Assembly: GCF_000023865.1 (NCBI RefSeq)
Contig: NC_013159.1
Location: 1,638,001-1,702,000, forward strand
Direction of reading: 5' to 3'
Length of the DNA: 64,000 bases
From: Saccharomonospora viridis DSM 43017
GTDB lineage: Bacteria; Actinomycetota; Actinomycetes; Mycobacteriales; Pseudonocardiaceae
In this document: positions 29,410 to 38,711 of the stretch, piece after piece
How positions within the stretch are numbered: the first letter of the stretch is position 1
Layout of the letters: the number at the start of each line of letters is the position of its first letter
The notes under the pieces: generated by a model
The model's input: only the letters and a program-made list of their open reading frames with translations
Database searches by the model: none
Told to the model about the DNA's origin: nothing
Translations under genes and position numbers: made by a program

Positions 29410-30242
29410 GACGTCACCTCCTTGTCGCGGCGCGCGGCCGCGGACGCCAGTGAATCGGTGATGAGGTTGGTGCCCACGGTCAGCACGGCGATCGCGAACA
29501 CCGGCAACAGCACCCCCCAGGGCTGGACGACGAGGGCGATGCGGTTCTCGTTGATCATCAGGCCCCAGTCGGCCGTGGGCGGCTGGATGCCGAGGCCGAG
29601 GAACGACAGCGAGGCGACGTATCCGATGGAGTAGGTCAGCCGCAGACCGAGCTCCACCATGAGAGGACCGGTGATGTTGGGCAGGATCTCCTGGAGCAAC
29701 ACCCGCCATCGAGGCATCGCGTACATCTCCGCGGCCCGGACGAAGTCGTGGCCCGCCACCGACGCCGTGGCCTGGCGCGCGACGCGGGCCACGCGGGGTG
29801 CGTGGGTGATCCCGATGACCACGACCAACAGCCAGCCCTGCGGTCCCAGCATGGCGATGGCGAGCAGGGCGAAGACCAGCTGCGGAAACGACAGCAGTAC
29901 GTCGTTGCCCCGCATGATCACGGTGTCGAGGACGCCACCCCGATACCCCGCCAGCATGCCGAGGGCCGTGCCGAGGACGACACCGAGTGCGGTGGCCAGT
30001 ACCGCGTACAGCAACAACATGTCCCCGCCGGCGAGGAACCGGGTCAGGACGTCACGGCCGAGGTTGTCGGTGCCGAGCTCGCCGGTGTCGGTGAACGGTT
30101 TGCCCGTGAACTCGCCGACCTCGTGGCCGGTGAGAAGGGGGCCGAGCCACGGTCCCAGGACCGCCACCACGAGTACCGCACCGGTGAGGACGAGCCCGAG
30201 TTTGGCCTGTGGTAGGGACAGTGCGCGACGGAACAGGCTCAT
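29406..30242 (-). CDS. ABC transporter permease (DppC-like)
   Basis: Inner-membrane permease of 278 residues with about six spans and an N-terminal segment that precedes a large extracytoplasmic loop (GHEVGEFTGKPFTDTGELGT). The cytoplasmic coupling (EAA) loop is around DFVRAAEMYAMPRWRVLLQE. DppC-type member of the peptide/opine/nickel family. Four-base overlaps link it to both neighbours, the DppB-like gene upstream and the dual ATPase downstream. Confidence 0.92.
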   Translation of the reverse strand: MSLFRRALSLPQAKLGLVLTGAVLVVAVLGPWLGPLLTGHEVGEFTGKPFTDTGELGTDNLGRDVLTRFLAGGDMLLLYAVLATALGVVLGTALGMLAGYRGGVLDTVIMRGNDVLLSFPQLVFALLAIAMLGPQGWLLVVVIGITHAPRVARVARQATASVAGHDFVRAAEMYAMPRWRVLLQEILPNITGPLMVELGLRLTYSIGYVASLSFLGLGIQPPTADWGLMINENRIALVVQPWGVLLPVFAIAVLTVGTNLITDSLASAAARRDKEVTS

Positions 30243-31195
30243 GAGGACACTCCCGTGCGTTGCTTGGGGTCGACGAGGACGCCGAGCACGTCGGCGATGA
30301 GGTTGACGACCACGTAGACACCCGCGATGAGCAGGGTGATCGCCTGGACCACTTCGACATCCCGGTTGTTGACCGCGTCGATCAGGGCCGCTCCGATGCC
30401 GGGGTAGCGGAACAGGAACTCGACCACCACTACGCCACCGGCGAGCCAGGCGAGCTGCAGCGCGATGACCTGCGCCACGGGACCGATCGCGTGTGGCAAC
30501 GCGTGTCGGGTGAGCACGACGCGTTCGGGCAGCCCCTTGAGCCGGGCCATCTCGACGTAGCCGCTGTCGAGGACCTCACTCATCGTCGCGCGCATCATAC
30601 GGGTGATGTACGGCGTGACGACCAGTGCGAGTGTGAGCACGGGTAGCACGAGTTGTTCGGGATGTGCCCACACGGGTTCGTCGGGCCGGGTCAACGTCAC
30701 CGAGGGCAGAACCCGGAACACGGTCGTCGACAGCACCACCACGAGCGCGACACCGATCACGAACTCGGGCAGGGCGGCGACGACGAGACTGAGCGCGGAC
30801 ACGGTGTGATCCGCGGTTCGACCCCGGCGCAGGGCACTCCACGTGCCGAGTAGCAACCCGGCCACGGTGCTCAGCACGGCGGCCGCGACGAGCAGCAGCC
30901 CGGAGGCGGGGATGCGATCCGCGAGCAGCTCGTTCACCGAGCCCTGCGTGGCCGTGGAAGTACCCAGATCACCGGTCAGCACTCCACCCAGCCAGTCGAG
31001 GTAACGCTGCCACACGGGGTCGTCGAGTCCGAGCTGCTCACGTAGCGCGGCGATGCGTTCAGGGGTTGCCTGTTGGCCGAGGATCGCCCGGGCCGGGTCA
31101 CCCGGCAGCAACAGGGTCGCCACGAACACCAGCAGGGTCACCGACCAGAGCACCACGATGCTGGCGAGCAGCCGGCGAAGGATCAATCGGGTCAC
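30239..31195 (-). CDS. ABC transporter permease (DppB-like)
   Basis: Permease of 318 residues with six predicted spans, the usual N-terminal ILRRLLASIVVLWSVTLLVF membrane anchor, a periplasmic-side loop, and the coupling motif YVEMARLKGLPERVVLTRHA. The start is GTG (VTRLILRR); the long open frame upstream belongs to a different reading frame of the binding protein gene. It ends overlapping the DppC-like gene by four bases. Confidence 0.92.
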   Translation of the reverse strand: MTRLILRRLLASIVVLWSVTLLVFVATLLLPGDPARAILGQQATPERIAALREQLGLDDPVWQRYLDWLGGVLTGDLGTSTATQGSVNELLADRIPASGLLLVAAAVLSTVAGLLLGTWSALRRGRTADHTVSALSLVVAALPEFVIGVALVVVLSTTVFRVLPSVTLTRPDEPVWAHPEQLVLPVLTLALVVTPYITRMMRATMSEVLDSGYVEMARLKGLPERVVLTRHALPHAIGPVAQVIALQLAWLAGGVVVVEFLFRYPGIGAALIDAVNNRDVEVVQAITLLIAGVYVVVNLIADVLGVLVDPKQRTGVSS

Positions 31196-31205
31196 ACGGG
31201 CCTCC

Positions 31206-32756
31206 TCAGCCGAGCCAGACGTCGCCGAACGAGTAACCGGACAGCGGCAGGCCCGTGCGATCGGGGACCAGGCCCGCGACGTACACCTGGTGGGCGTCGA
31301 CCTGGTTGACGAAGCCCCAGATGATGTTGCCGCCGCGCTCGTACTCGATGCGCTGTGCCTCATGCAACAGTTCGGTGCGCTCCGCCTCATCCAGGGTGCG
31401 ACGAGCACGGTCGACAAGATCCTGGAACTCGGCGTCGTCCCAGTGGGTCTCGTTGTACGGCGCGTCGGGTAATGCGCCTGAGGCCACCTGCGGCAGATAG
31501 TTGCGGGTGTACCAGAACGACTGGGCGAAGTCCCAGCTCAGATAGTTCTCCCCGAAGAAGGTGGTGGTGTCCAATCGTCGTAAGTGGACTGTTATTCCGG
31601 CCGCCTTGGCCTGTTGTTGGAAAACCTGCGCCGCTTCGACGGCGCCGGCCTGGATCGGCGCGGTCACCAGTTCCACCTCCAGCTGTGGGTGTCCGGCCTC
31701 GCGCAGCAGACTCCGAGCCTTGGCCAGATCCTGCCGCCGTTGGGGTAGGTGGGAGGCGTAGGCGGGGTCGAACGGCGCGTACAGGTCGTTTCCCACGCGG
31801 CCCTGTCCGCTGAGCACCTGGTTGACCATCTGTTCGCGGTCGACGACCAGCCGGAGTGCCTGGCGCACCCGGACATCGTCGAACGGCGGACGGTCCACCC
31901 GCATGGTGAACGGGAGCCAGGTGCCCGTCTCCGAACTGAGGATGCGCAGCCGATCGTCGCTGCGCAACACCTCCACCAACGCCATCGGTACCTGGTCGAT
32001 CGCATCCACTTGCGACGAAAGCAGCGCGTTGATGCGGGCGTCGTCCTCACCGAAGTTGATGAGGACGAGTTCGTCGAGATAAGGCCTGCCGGGGCGCCAG
32101 TAGTGTTCGTTGCGCACGAACACACTCTGCAAGCCGGGGGAGAACGACTGCACCCGGAACGGTCCCGTACCCACCGGCCGGTCGAGCGAGAAGTCCTCGG
32201 GCACGATGCCGAGCGAGTACTGGGCCAGGTAGTCGTCGAACACGCTGCACGGCTCGGAGAGCCGGAACTCCACGGTGCGGTCGCCGGTGGGTACCACCTC
32301 GTCGAGCATCGTGAGGCTGGCGGCGCCGCTCTTCGGATCGTCGGGGTCCATGATGCGTCGGAACGTGGCCCGCACGTCGGCCGGGGTGACCGGGCGGCCG
32401 TCGCAGAACCGAACGCCCTCGCGCAACGTCGCCGTCCACGTCATCGCGTCCTCGGACGAGGTGAGCGACTCGGCGAGCAGCATCTCGAGCTTGTAGTCGT
32501 GGTCACGGTAGACCAGCGGTTCGTACAGGTTGCGCACCCGAGCGATGTCGGGGTTGGTGGCGGGGATGTGGGGATCGAGTGTGTCGGAGGCGCCGCCGCC
32601 CGTGACCCCCACCCGAAGCCTCCCACCGCGGCGGGGCGGTCCGGTGGGTTCGGTGGCGGCGCTTGACGCACCGCCGCACGCGGCGAGCACCGGTGTCGCC
32701 GCGGTGGCCAGGGCACCGAGCAGGAAAGATCTTCTCTGTAGAGGTGTGTCAAACAA
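31206..32756 (-). CDS. Family 5 extracellular solute-binding lipoprotein
   Basis: Captures substrate outside the membrane for the ABC transporter. The 516-residue protein starts with an RRSFLLG twin-arginine-like motif and a lipobox LAAC (Cys27), so it is probably exported folded and lipidated. The body is SBP_bac_5: NLYEPLVYRDHDYKLEMLLA, WTATLREGVRFCDGRPVTPA and RQALRLVVDREQMVNQVL. Family 5 proteins mostly bind peptides, but also nickel, sugars and small cations. Starts 34 bp after the thioesterase stop, the largest gap within the operon. Confidence 0.92.
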   Translation of the reverse strand: MFDTPLQRRSFLLGALATAATPVLAACGGASSAATEPTGPPRRGGRLRVGVTGGGASDTLDPHIPATNPDIARVRNLYEPLVYRDHDYKLEMLLAESLTSSEDAMTWTATLREGVRFCDGRPVTPADVRATFRRIMDPDDPKSGAASLTMLDEVVPTGDRTVEFRLSEPCSVFDDYLAQYSLGIVPEDFSLDRPVGTGPFRVQSFSPGLQSVFVRNEHYWRPGRPYLDELVLINFGEDDARINALLSSQVDAIDQVPMALVEVLRSDDRLRILSSETGTWLPFTMRVDRPPFDDVRVRQALRLVVDREQMVNQVLSGQGRVGNDLYAPFDPAYASHLPQRRQDLAKARSLLREAGHPQLEVELVTAPIQAGAVEAAQVFQQQAKAAGITVHLRRLDTTTFFGENYLSWDFAQSFWYTRNYLPQVASGALPDAPYNETHWDDAEFQDLVDRARRTLDEAERTELLHEAQRIEYERGGNIIWGFVNQVDAHQVYVAGLVPDRTGLPLSGYSFGDVWLG

Positions 32757-32790
32757 CGTGGAGGAACTTCCGGTCAGGGCGGGAGCGGTA

Positions 32791-33225
32791 TCAACCGATA
32801 CCGCGTCCCGCGTAGTCGGGGACAGGTCGCTGGTAGCGCCGCAGCCGCGCTGCCACGTCGTCCGGGAACGGCGCGGCGCGGGCGTTCGCGACGTGCAAAG
32901 CGAGCAGTTCCTCGGTGGCGACGAGCGTGTCGCCGACGGTCATCTCGTGGCAGAACCGCAATTTCTTGTCCACCACGGAGATGACTTGGGTGGTCACGGT
33001 CAACTCGCTGCGGGGAGCGACCTCACGGAGATACCGCACGTGCGCTTCGACCGTGTAGAGGGAGCACCCCGTGTCGGCGCGGTAGCGTTCATCCATACCG
33101 ACCTTCTCCATGAGATGGTCGGTGGCGAAGCCGAACACCAGCACATAGAAGGCTTCGCTGAGGTGTCCATTGTAGTCGATCCACTCATCGCGAACGGTGG
33201 TGTGGTAGGTCAGTACTTCACCCAT
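32791..33225 (-). CDS. Hotdog thioesterase, predicted betainyl-CoA thioesterase
   Basis: Protein of 144 residues with a 4-hydroxybenzoyl-CoA thioesterase-like hotdog fold. The active-site region is VRDEWIDYNGHLSEAFYV, with Asp and Asn-Gly-His as in that family, and EAHVRYLREVAPRSEL is the next strand. In known carnitine-degradation loci a thioesterase of this kind releases glycine betaine from betainyl-CoA, and is sometimes fused to carnitine dehydrogenase. Here it overlaps the dehydrogenase gene by eight bases. Function rests mainly on that context. Confidence 0.8.
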   Translation of the reverse strand: MGEVLTYHTTVRDEWIDYNGHLSEAFYVLVFGFATDHLMEKVGMDERYRADTGCSLYTVEAHVRYLREVAPRSELTVTTQVISVVDKKLRFCHEMTVGDTLVATEELLALHVANARAAPFPDDVAARLRRYQRPVPDYAGRGIG

Positions 33226-34180
33226 CGTGTCCTTCCCGTAGTCGCCGTAACGCGCGTTGGATGGCGATCACCCCGCGATCGCGTTCGGCCACCAGATCGG
33301 CGAACGTCCGTCCGGCCGCTTCGGACTCACAGCCGGCCACCATGTCCTCGCGCAGCTGTTGAGTCAGTTCCGGCGCTTCGAGCCGGGTCCACGGTTCCTG
33401 CAACGAAGGTCCAAAGTGATCGAGCATGTGTGCCATGCCGCCCTCGCCACCTGCGAGGTGGAATGTCAGGCAAGGGCCCTGCACCGGCCAGCGCAGTCCC
33501 GGGCCGTCGGTGATCGCGGTGTCGATCTGCTCGGGGGTCGCCTCACCGTTCGCCACCATGTGCAGGGCCTCCCGCCACAGTGCCTCCTGGAGACGATTGG
33601 CGATGAACCCGGGCAGCTCGCGGTCCATGGTGATGACCGATTTGCCGACGTGCCGGTAGAAGTCGCTCGCCCAGTCGACCGCCCAACGTTCGGTCCGTTC
33701 ACCTCCGACGACCTCCACCAGCGGGATGAGGTACGGCGGATTGAACGGATGCCCCACGACGAGCCGTTCGGGCGTGGTCGCGTCGACCTGCATGTCCGTC
33801 ATGGCGAACCCCGAGGTCGACGATGCGATCACCACGCCGGATGCGGTGGCGGCGTCGATGTCGGCGAGCAGCCGCCGCTTCACCGACAAGGACTCCGGTG
33901 CGCTCTCCTGGACGAACCCGACCCCGTCGACGGCGTCGGCCAGGGTCGGGGCCACGGTGAGGTTGTCCAGGGAGGCGCCGTCGGCCAACCCCAGCTCCGT
34001 CAACGCGGGCCAGGCGGCCTCCACCAGTCGGGACAACCGTTCGGCCGAACCCTCACCCGGATCCCAGGCGCGGACGGCGTAGCCCCGGGCGAGGAAATGC
34101 GCGGCCCAGCCACCGCCGATGACACCGGTGGCGATGCACGCGATCGTCGTGACTTCCTGCGGGGGCGTCGCGGCGCTCAT
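33218..34180 (-). CDS. L-carnitine 3-dehydrogenase (predicted)
   Basis: NAD-dependent 3-hydroxyacyl-CoA-dehydrogenase-fold enzyme of 320 residues, predicted to oxidise L-carnitine to 3-dehydrocarnitine. The dinucleotide site is [19 protein letters not shown]; the first Gly of the GxGxxG motif is Ala here. Substrate-side markers are [31 protein letters not shown] and [18 protein letters not shown]. The choice of carnitine over other 3-hydroxy acids depends on its direct partners, a dehydrocarnitine-cleaving BKACE enzyme (overlap ATGA) and a betainyl-CoA-type thioesterase (8-base overlap). Confidence 0.82.
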   Translation of the reverse strand: MSAATPPQEVTTIACIATGVIGGGWAAHFLARGYAVRAWDPGEGSAERLSRLVEAAWPALTELGLADGASLDNLTVAPTLADAVDGVGFVQESAPESLSVKRRLLADIDAATASGVVIASSTSGFAMTDMQVDATTPERLVVGHPFNPPYLIPLVEVVGGERTERWAVDWASDFYRHVGKSVITMDRELPGFIANRLQEALWREALHMVANGEATPEQIDTAITDGPGLRWPVQGPCLTFHLAGGEGGMAHMLDHFGPSLQEPWTRLEAPELTQQLREDMVAGCESEAAGRTFADLVAERDRGVIAIQRALRRLREGHDG

Positions 34181-35064
34181 CGCGCGGCCTTCAATCCGAG
34201 GATGCGGCGGGCCGTGTCCGGGCCGGCCACCGTCGCGCCGAGGTCCTCCACGATGCGTACCGCGCGCTCCACCAGTTGGCCGTTCGTGGCTTTGACCCCC
34301 TTGGACAGGTAGAGGTTGTCCTCCAGTCCCACACGGACGTGACCACCGCGCGACACGGACTCCGCCACCCAGGGCAGTTGGTGCCGGCCGATGGCGAACG
34401 ACGCCCATTGCGCGCCCTCGGGCAACATGTCGACCATCACCTGGAGCAGCTTCGGGTTCGGAGGGGCGCCGTACGGGATGCCCATGCACAGTTGGAACAG
34501 CGGCGGCGCGTCGATCAGCCCCTCCTCGACGAGCTTGGTGGCGAACCAGAGGTTCCCGGTGTCGAAGATCTCCAGCTCCGGTTTCACACCGAGTTCCTGG
34601 ATGCGCCGTGCCCCGACACGGAGCATGTCCGGGGTTGACACGTAGAGCTGGTTTCCCTCGCCGAAGTTGAGTGAACCGCAGTCGAGTGTGCAGATCTCGG
34701 GGAGTAATTCCTCGACGTGCGGGAGCCGGTCCAGGGCGTTCACGAGGTCGGTGCCGTCGACGGGTTTGAGTGGGTCCTCGCCGTCGAGCACGAGGTCACC
34801 GCCCATTCCGGCGGTGAGATTGAGTACGACATCCACTCCGGACTCGCGGATACGACGCACCACCTCCCGGTACAGTGTGACGTCCCGGGACCCCTGGCCC
34901 GTCTCGACGTCTCGCACATGGATGTGCACCACGGCCGCTCCGGCGTTCGCCGCCTCGATCGCGGAAGCGGCTATCTGCTCCGGTGTCACGGGGACGTGTT
35001 CGCTCTTGCCCACCGTGTCACCCGCGCCGGTCAACGCGCAGGTGATGATCACTTCGTTGTTCAT
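34177..35064 (-). CDS. BKACE-family beta-keto acid cleavage enzyme (3-dehydrocarnitine cleavage)
   Basis: Zinc enzyme of 295 residues of the DUF849/BKACE family, which condenses a beta-keto acid with acetyl-CoA and splits it to acetoacetate and a new CoA ester. Zn ligands His47 and His49 are in [12 protein letters not shown]; the catalytic region includes [24 protein letters not shown] and [12 protein letters not shown]. With carnitine dehydrogenase and a thioesterase in the same operon, the likely substrate is 3-dehydrocarnitine, giving acetoacetate and betainyl-CoA. Other amino-keto acids cannot be excluded. Overlaps both neighbours by four bases. Confidence 0.87.
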   Translation of the reverse strand: MNNEVIITCALTGAGDTVGKSEHVPVTPEQIAASAIEAANAGAAVVHIHVRDVETGQGSRDVTLYREVVRRIRESGVDVVLNLTAGMGGDLVLDGEDPLKPVDGTDLVNALDRLPHVEELLPEICTLDCGSLNFGEGNQLYVSTPDMLRVGARRIQELGVKPELEIFDTGNLWFATKLVEEGLIDAPPLFQLCMGIPYGAPPNPKLLQVMVDMLPEGAQWASFAIGRHQLPWVAESVSRGGHVRVGLEDNLYLSKGVKATNGQLVERAVRIVEDLGATVAGPDTARRILGLKAAR

Positions 35065-35924
35065 GGCCGCCTTTCGACGATGTTGTGTTCGATGAAGTCG
35101 TTGAGGTGTTGTCGCATGTGGTCCACCGAGCAGCCTCGTTTCCCGGTCAACACCTGGATGCCGAGTCCGTCGATGAGTGCGCTCAGCCTGGTGGCGAGTT
35201 CGTCGGCGTCCTGGTCTCGGAACACTCCCTGTTTCTGTCCGGTTCGGATGGTCATGGCGATGGTCTGGTACCAACGGTCGTAGGCGTCGTTGTACAGATC
35301 GCGGATCTTTGGGTTGAGCGTGCTTTCCGTCCACACCTGGAGCCACACCGACCACTCGTCGCGCAACAGCCCGGGAGTGGGCAATTGCAGTTCGACCAGC
35401 CGCACCAGCCGTTCCCGCGCGTCGGCGATGGTGTGCAGTTCGGCGACCTGTCGGTCGAAGGCCAGCTTGACGTTGCGTCGCAGCGCTTCCAGGAGGATGT
35501 CCTTCTTGCTGGGGAAGTGGTAGTGGATGGTCGCGTTGCTGGTGCCGAGTTCGCTGGCGATGTCATGGATGCGGACGTTGTGGTAACCACGGCGGGCGAT
35601 GAGACGCCACGCGGTTTCCAGGATCCGCCTTCGGGCTTCCGACTGGGGCTCTCCGGCCGGCGCGCTACGGGAACGCGCCGTCGGCGCGGGGACGGCGGCG
35701 ACGGTCCTGGCGTCGTCGCGGCCGTTGATCAGCCAGTTCACCGTCACGCCGGAGTGTTCCGCGATGCGGACGAGTTCGTGTGGGGAGAACCGGCGAGTCC
35801 CGTTGAGCGATTTGGACAGTTTGGACTCATCCAGTCCGATCGCGGCGGCGAATTCCCGTTGTGCGCCCGGCCGCGAGTGAATGAGACCGCGGACCCGTCG
35901 GCGTAGTTCGTCGCTCTCACTCAC
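35061..35924 (-). CDS. Regulator with N-terminal XRE-type HTH and C-terminal TetR domain
   Basis: Protein of 287 residues with two DNA-binding domains. Residues about 10-65 form a Cro/CI-like HTH ([20 protein letters not shown], then [21 protein letters not shown]). A 30-residue Ala/Pro/Arg linker follows, then a complete TetR/AcrR regulator from about residue 95 ([39 protein letters not shown]) with a BetI-like ligand domain. It is the first gene of the operon and shares ATGA with the BKACE gene, so it probably controls its own operon, perhaps in response to carnitine, a CoA ester or betaine. Confidence 0.85.
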   Translation of the reverse strand: MSESDELRRRVRGLIHSRPGAQREFAAAIGLDESKLSKSLNGTRRFSPHELVRIAEHSGVTVNWLINGRDDARTVAAVPAPTARSRSAPAGEPQSEARRRILETAWRLIARRGYHNVRIHDIASELGTSNATIHYHFPSKKDILLEALRRNVKLAFDRQVAELHTIADARERLVRLVELQLPTPGLLRDEWSVWLQVWTESTLNPKIRDLYNDAYDRWYQTIAMTIRTGQKQGVFRDQDADELATRLSALIDGLGIQVLTGKRGCSVDHMRQHLNDFIEHNIVERRP

Positions 35925-36260
35925 GCGGATCGACCGTAGTGCTGTCTTGCGATTATCGCAAGAAGTTCTTTTCGGATGGTCTCAAACTTGTTGTCTGACA
36001 AGGGAATTTCACTGAAAATGGTCGGTCACTCAGTCAGTTCTCGGGTCGATCCGGGGTCGTGAAGGCGGTCGTGGGGCTCGCGCACCCCGGAATTCGGTGC
36101 GAGAACGGTCCGCCATGTGTGACCACACAAGGAGATCACGCATGGATCGGTTCGATGTACAAGTCGGACCTTTTTGTAACCGGGTGATGACCGAGAGTGG
36201 TGGTTCGTGGGTGGGGTGATACGGATTCGAGGAAATGGTGTTTCACGTAACGTGTTGGGC
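35925..36260. promoter_or_regulatory. Regulatory gap between carnitine-type operon and dNTPase gene
   Basis: About 336 bases without a gene. It contains the operator-like palindrome at 35945-35963 (separate entry), CTTGT-N6-ACAAG at 35988-36003, and an 11-bp palindrome CACGTAACGTG at 36244-36254 shortly before the dNTPase start. Transcription must run leftwards for the operon and rightwards for the dNTPase. Confidence 0.5.
35945..35963 (-). promoter_or_regulatory. Operator-like palindrome overlapping a -10 box
   Basis: TCTTGCGAT-T-ATCGCAAGA is a perfect palindrome with 9-bp arms and one central base, 21 bp upstream of the regulator start. Read on the minus strand it contains GATAAT (35957-35952), a good -10 hexamer. 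Size, symmetry and position fit a TetR-type operator for autorepression of the operon. Confidence 0.7.
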
Positions 36261-37835
36261 ATGGTGAGCGAGGTGAACCGTCCCGATCCCCGTGCTGCGC
36301 GACGGGACGAGGCAGCGGAAGCCGGTGGATTCGCGGAACTGTCCTCCAGCCCGTTTCGCGCCGATCGTGACCGGCTGGTGGCCTCGCCGTTCTTCGCTCG
36401 TCTGGCCGGGGTGACACAGGTGGTCAGCGCGGGTGGTTCCGCGTTGCTGCACAATCGCCTGACCCACAGTCTCAAGGTCGCTCAGGTGGCGCGGGCGATC
36501 GCCGAACGTATCTCCTCAGCGGAGAACTCCGCCGCACTCGTGGCCAAACTCGGCGGTTGTGACCCGGACGTCGCGGAAGCCGCCGCGCTCGGCCACGACC
36601 TGGGACACCCGCCGTTCGGCCATCTGGGGGAGCAGGTACTCGACCGCATCGCCCGACACCGTTACGGTTTGGCCGACGGGTTCGAGGGCAACGCCCAGAC
36701 GTTCCGCATCGTCACGACCACCGAGGTGGGGGGCCCGGTTCCGCGCGGTCTGAATCTCACGGCCGCCACCCGGGCCGCGCTGTTGAAGTACCCCTGGGCC
36801 CGGCTGCACCGGCCGCAACCCCACCCCTCGGAGCTGCCCGTGCCTCCACGCGGCGCTGCGGAACCGCCGCAGGCGCCCGGGTCGGGCTCGGCGAAGTTCT
36901 CCGCCTACTCCACCGAGCTGGCCGAACTGGAGGCCTGTCGGGCGCCGTTCGCCGGCAGGATCGAGTACTGGCAGCAGACGGTGGAGGCGTCGGTGATGGA
37001 CCTCGCCGACGACATCGCGTACGCCATTCACGACCTGCAGGACTTCCATCGCATCGGGGTGCTCCAGCACGCGGAGGTGGCGACTGAACTGGGCCATTGG
37101 CTCTCGCGCAGGGCCGAACTCGCCGCGTTGCCCGATGCGGAGCTGGCCGATCGGCACCGCCGACCGGGTCGTTCGCTGGAGAGTCTGCGCCGACACCTGC
37201 AGGTGAAGGACTCCTGGATCACCGATGCGGACGCGTTCGCCGAGGCGGTCGCCCGGGTGCGAGCCCAGCTCGTGGATGAGTTGCTGGGCATTCCCTTCGA
37301 CGGCTCGGTGGAGGCCGAACAAGCCACCGCCCGGTTCTCGGCGGGCTGGACCGCGCGACTGGTGGATGGCGTGGTCGTTACTCCGTCGCCCTCGCCGCGC
37401 ACCGGTCACGTGACGCTCGAGCCTCCGCAGTGGCACGAGGTCCAGGTGTTGAAGTTCGTGCACAAACGCTTCGTGCTGCAGCGCCCGGATCTGGCGCTGC
37501 ACCAACGCGGACAGGCGAGCCTCCTCGTCACGCTCGTGGACGCGTTGGACGCCTGGCTGACCGATCGTGAGGAAGTGTCTCGGCTACCGCGCAGACTCCA
37601 CGACCTCGTCGAACTCGCCCAAGAGGAGTATTCCGACCTCGCCGAGCACGCCCCGGAGCTGCTGATCGGCGCCACCGGGGAACCGGTGAGCGGGGCCGAC
37701 GCCGTGCGGTCGTTGGCCCGAGGCAGGGCGGTGATCGACTTCGTGGCCTCGCTCACGGACCGGCAGGCCGCGGCCATGCTGGACGCCATTTCCGGCCGTT
37801 CGGCGCAGCCGTGGTCGGAGCCGTCGGTGCTGTGA
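36261..37835 (+). CDS. dgt: dGTP triphosphohydrolase-like HD protein
   Basis: HD-domain dNTPase of about 524 residues that would hydrolyse dNTPs to nucleosides and triphosphate, helping set dNTP pools. Metal-binding and catalytic motifs are HNRLTHSLKVAQVARAI, ALGHDLGHPPFGHLGE and ASVMDLADDIAYAIHDLQDF. The ATG before VSEVNRPDP is chosen; GTG at 36207 or 36264 are alternatives, none with a good ribosome binding site. It stands alone between the carnitine-type operon and the acVLRF1 gene. Confidence 0.88.
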   Translation: MVSEVNRPDPRAARRDEAAEAGGFAELSSSPFRADRDRLVASPFFARLAGVTQVVSAGGSALLHNRLTHSLKVAQVARAIAERISSAENSAALVAKLGGCDPDVAEAAALGHDLGHPPFGHLGEQVLDRIARHRYGLADGFEGNAQTFRIVTTTEVGGPVPRGLNLTAATRAALLKYPWARLHRPQPHPSELPVPPRGAAEPPQAPGSGSAKFSAYSTELAELEACRAPFAGRIEYWQQTVEASVMDLADDIAYAIHDLQDFHRIGVLQHAEVATELGHWLSRRAELAALPDAELADRHRRPGRSLESLRRHLQVKDSWITDADAFAEAVARVRAQLVDELLGIPFDGSVEAEQATARFSAGWTARLVDGVVVTPSPSPRTGHVTLEPPQWHEVQVLKFVHKRFVLQRPDLALHQRGQASLLVTLVDALDAWLTDREEVSRLPRRLHDLVELAQEEYSDLAEHAPELLIGATGEPVSGADAVRSLARGRAVIDFVASLTDRQAAAMLDAISGRSAQPWSEPSVL

Positions 37836-37901
37836 CCCCTCGTCGGCCGAGGTGAGCGGCGTAATCTCGGCGCATCGTGGTACGGACGGATCGGAGTGCG
37901 G

Positions 37902-38570
37902 ATGGCGCGGAAGCGGCAGGCCCCGGGTGGTGGGACGGTCGTCGAGGTGGAACCCGAACGGTTGGGGCGTTGGTTCGACCGTTTCGCTGACCGTAACGAC
38001 GGGGTGGTTCAGACGGAGTTGTCGCCTCGCCAGGTCCGGGTCACCGGTGGTAACGGAGTCGTCGCCACGGTCCCGGTGCCGTTCGAGCCGCTTGCCGTCG
38101 AGCCCGACACCCGGTACGACGGGCTGGCCGTGGAGATGCTGGTCGAGCACATGGACAAGCCCCGCCGCATCGGACTGGTGCTGGTGCGTCTTGGCGCGCA
38201 CAGCGTGGGAGTGGCCGAAGCGGGGCGCGTCGTCGTGTCCCGCACCGATCGCCACCTGGTGCACGGTCGCAGCGCGGCGGGTGGTTGGTCGCAACAGCGG
38301 TTCGCCCGACGTCGCAGTGGACAGGCGCGGCAGGCGTTGCGCGCGGCCGCGGACGATGTCGTCGACGTGCTCGGGGGCCGGGTCGCGGAACTCGACGGTG
38401 TCGTGCTGGGAGGCGACCGCAGGGCGCTCGACGAGCTGCGCCAGGACCGCCGGTTGGCGGAGGTGTTCGCCAAGGCGGAGCCCCGGGTGCTCGACGTGGC
38501 GGAGCCGCGCAGGACGGTGCTGGACGACGCCGCCCGACGAGCCCGTTCGGTCGAGATCATGATCCGGTGA
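37902..38570 (+). CDS. acVLRF1-type peptidyl-tRNA hydrolase (release-factor-like)
   Basis: Actinobacterial member of the Vms1/eRF1-like release factor group, predicted to cut stalled peptidyl-tRNA during ribosome rescue. The 222-residue protein contains the Gly/Gln loop AAGGWSQQRFARRR (Gln131/132) that corresponds to the catalytic glutamine loop, after strands LVLVRLGAHSVGVAEAG. GGAG at 37893-37896 places the start at ATG 37902. Next gene downstream on the same strand is an ABC-F ATPase, another ribosome-linked family. Assignment is from motif recognition; activity is inferred. Confidence 0.78.
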   Translation: MARKRQAPGGGTVVEVEPERLGRWFDRFADRNDGVVQTELSPRQVRVTGGNGVVATVPVPFEPLAVEPDTRYDGLAVEMLVEHMDKPRRIGLVLVRLGAHSVGVAEAGRVVVSRTDRHLVHGRSAAGGWSQQRFARRRSGQARQALRAAADDVVDVLGGRVAELDGVVLGGDRRALDELRQDRRLAEVFAKAEPRVLDVAEPRRTVLDDAARRARSVEIMIR

Positions 38571-38711
38571 GCGGGACCACCGTCGACGGGGCGAACTGAC
38601 CCCGGAATCTACACTGGGGGTTTGTGGTCGTATGACTGGAGTAGGCGCGTTTGGCGCTGTCGTGTGTAACCGTTTCCCGACCACCACGTCCACACACCAC
38701 GGAGTTTCTCA

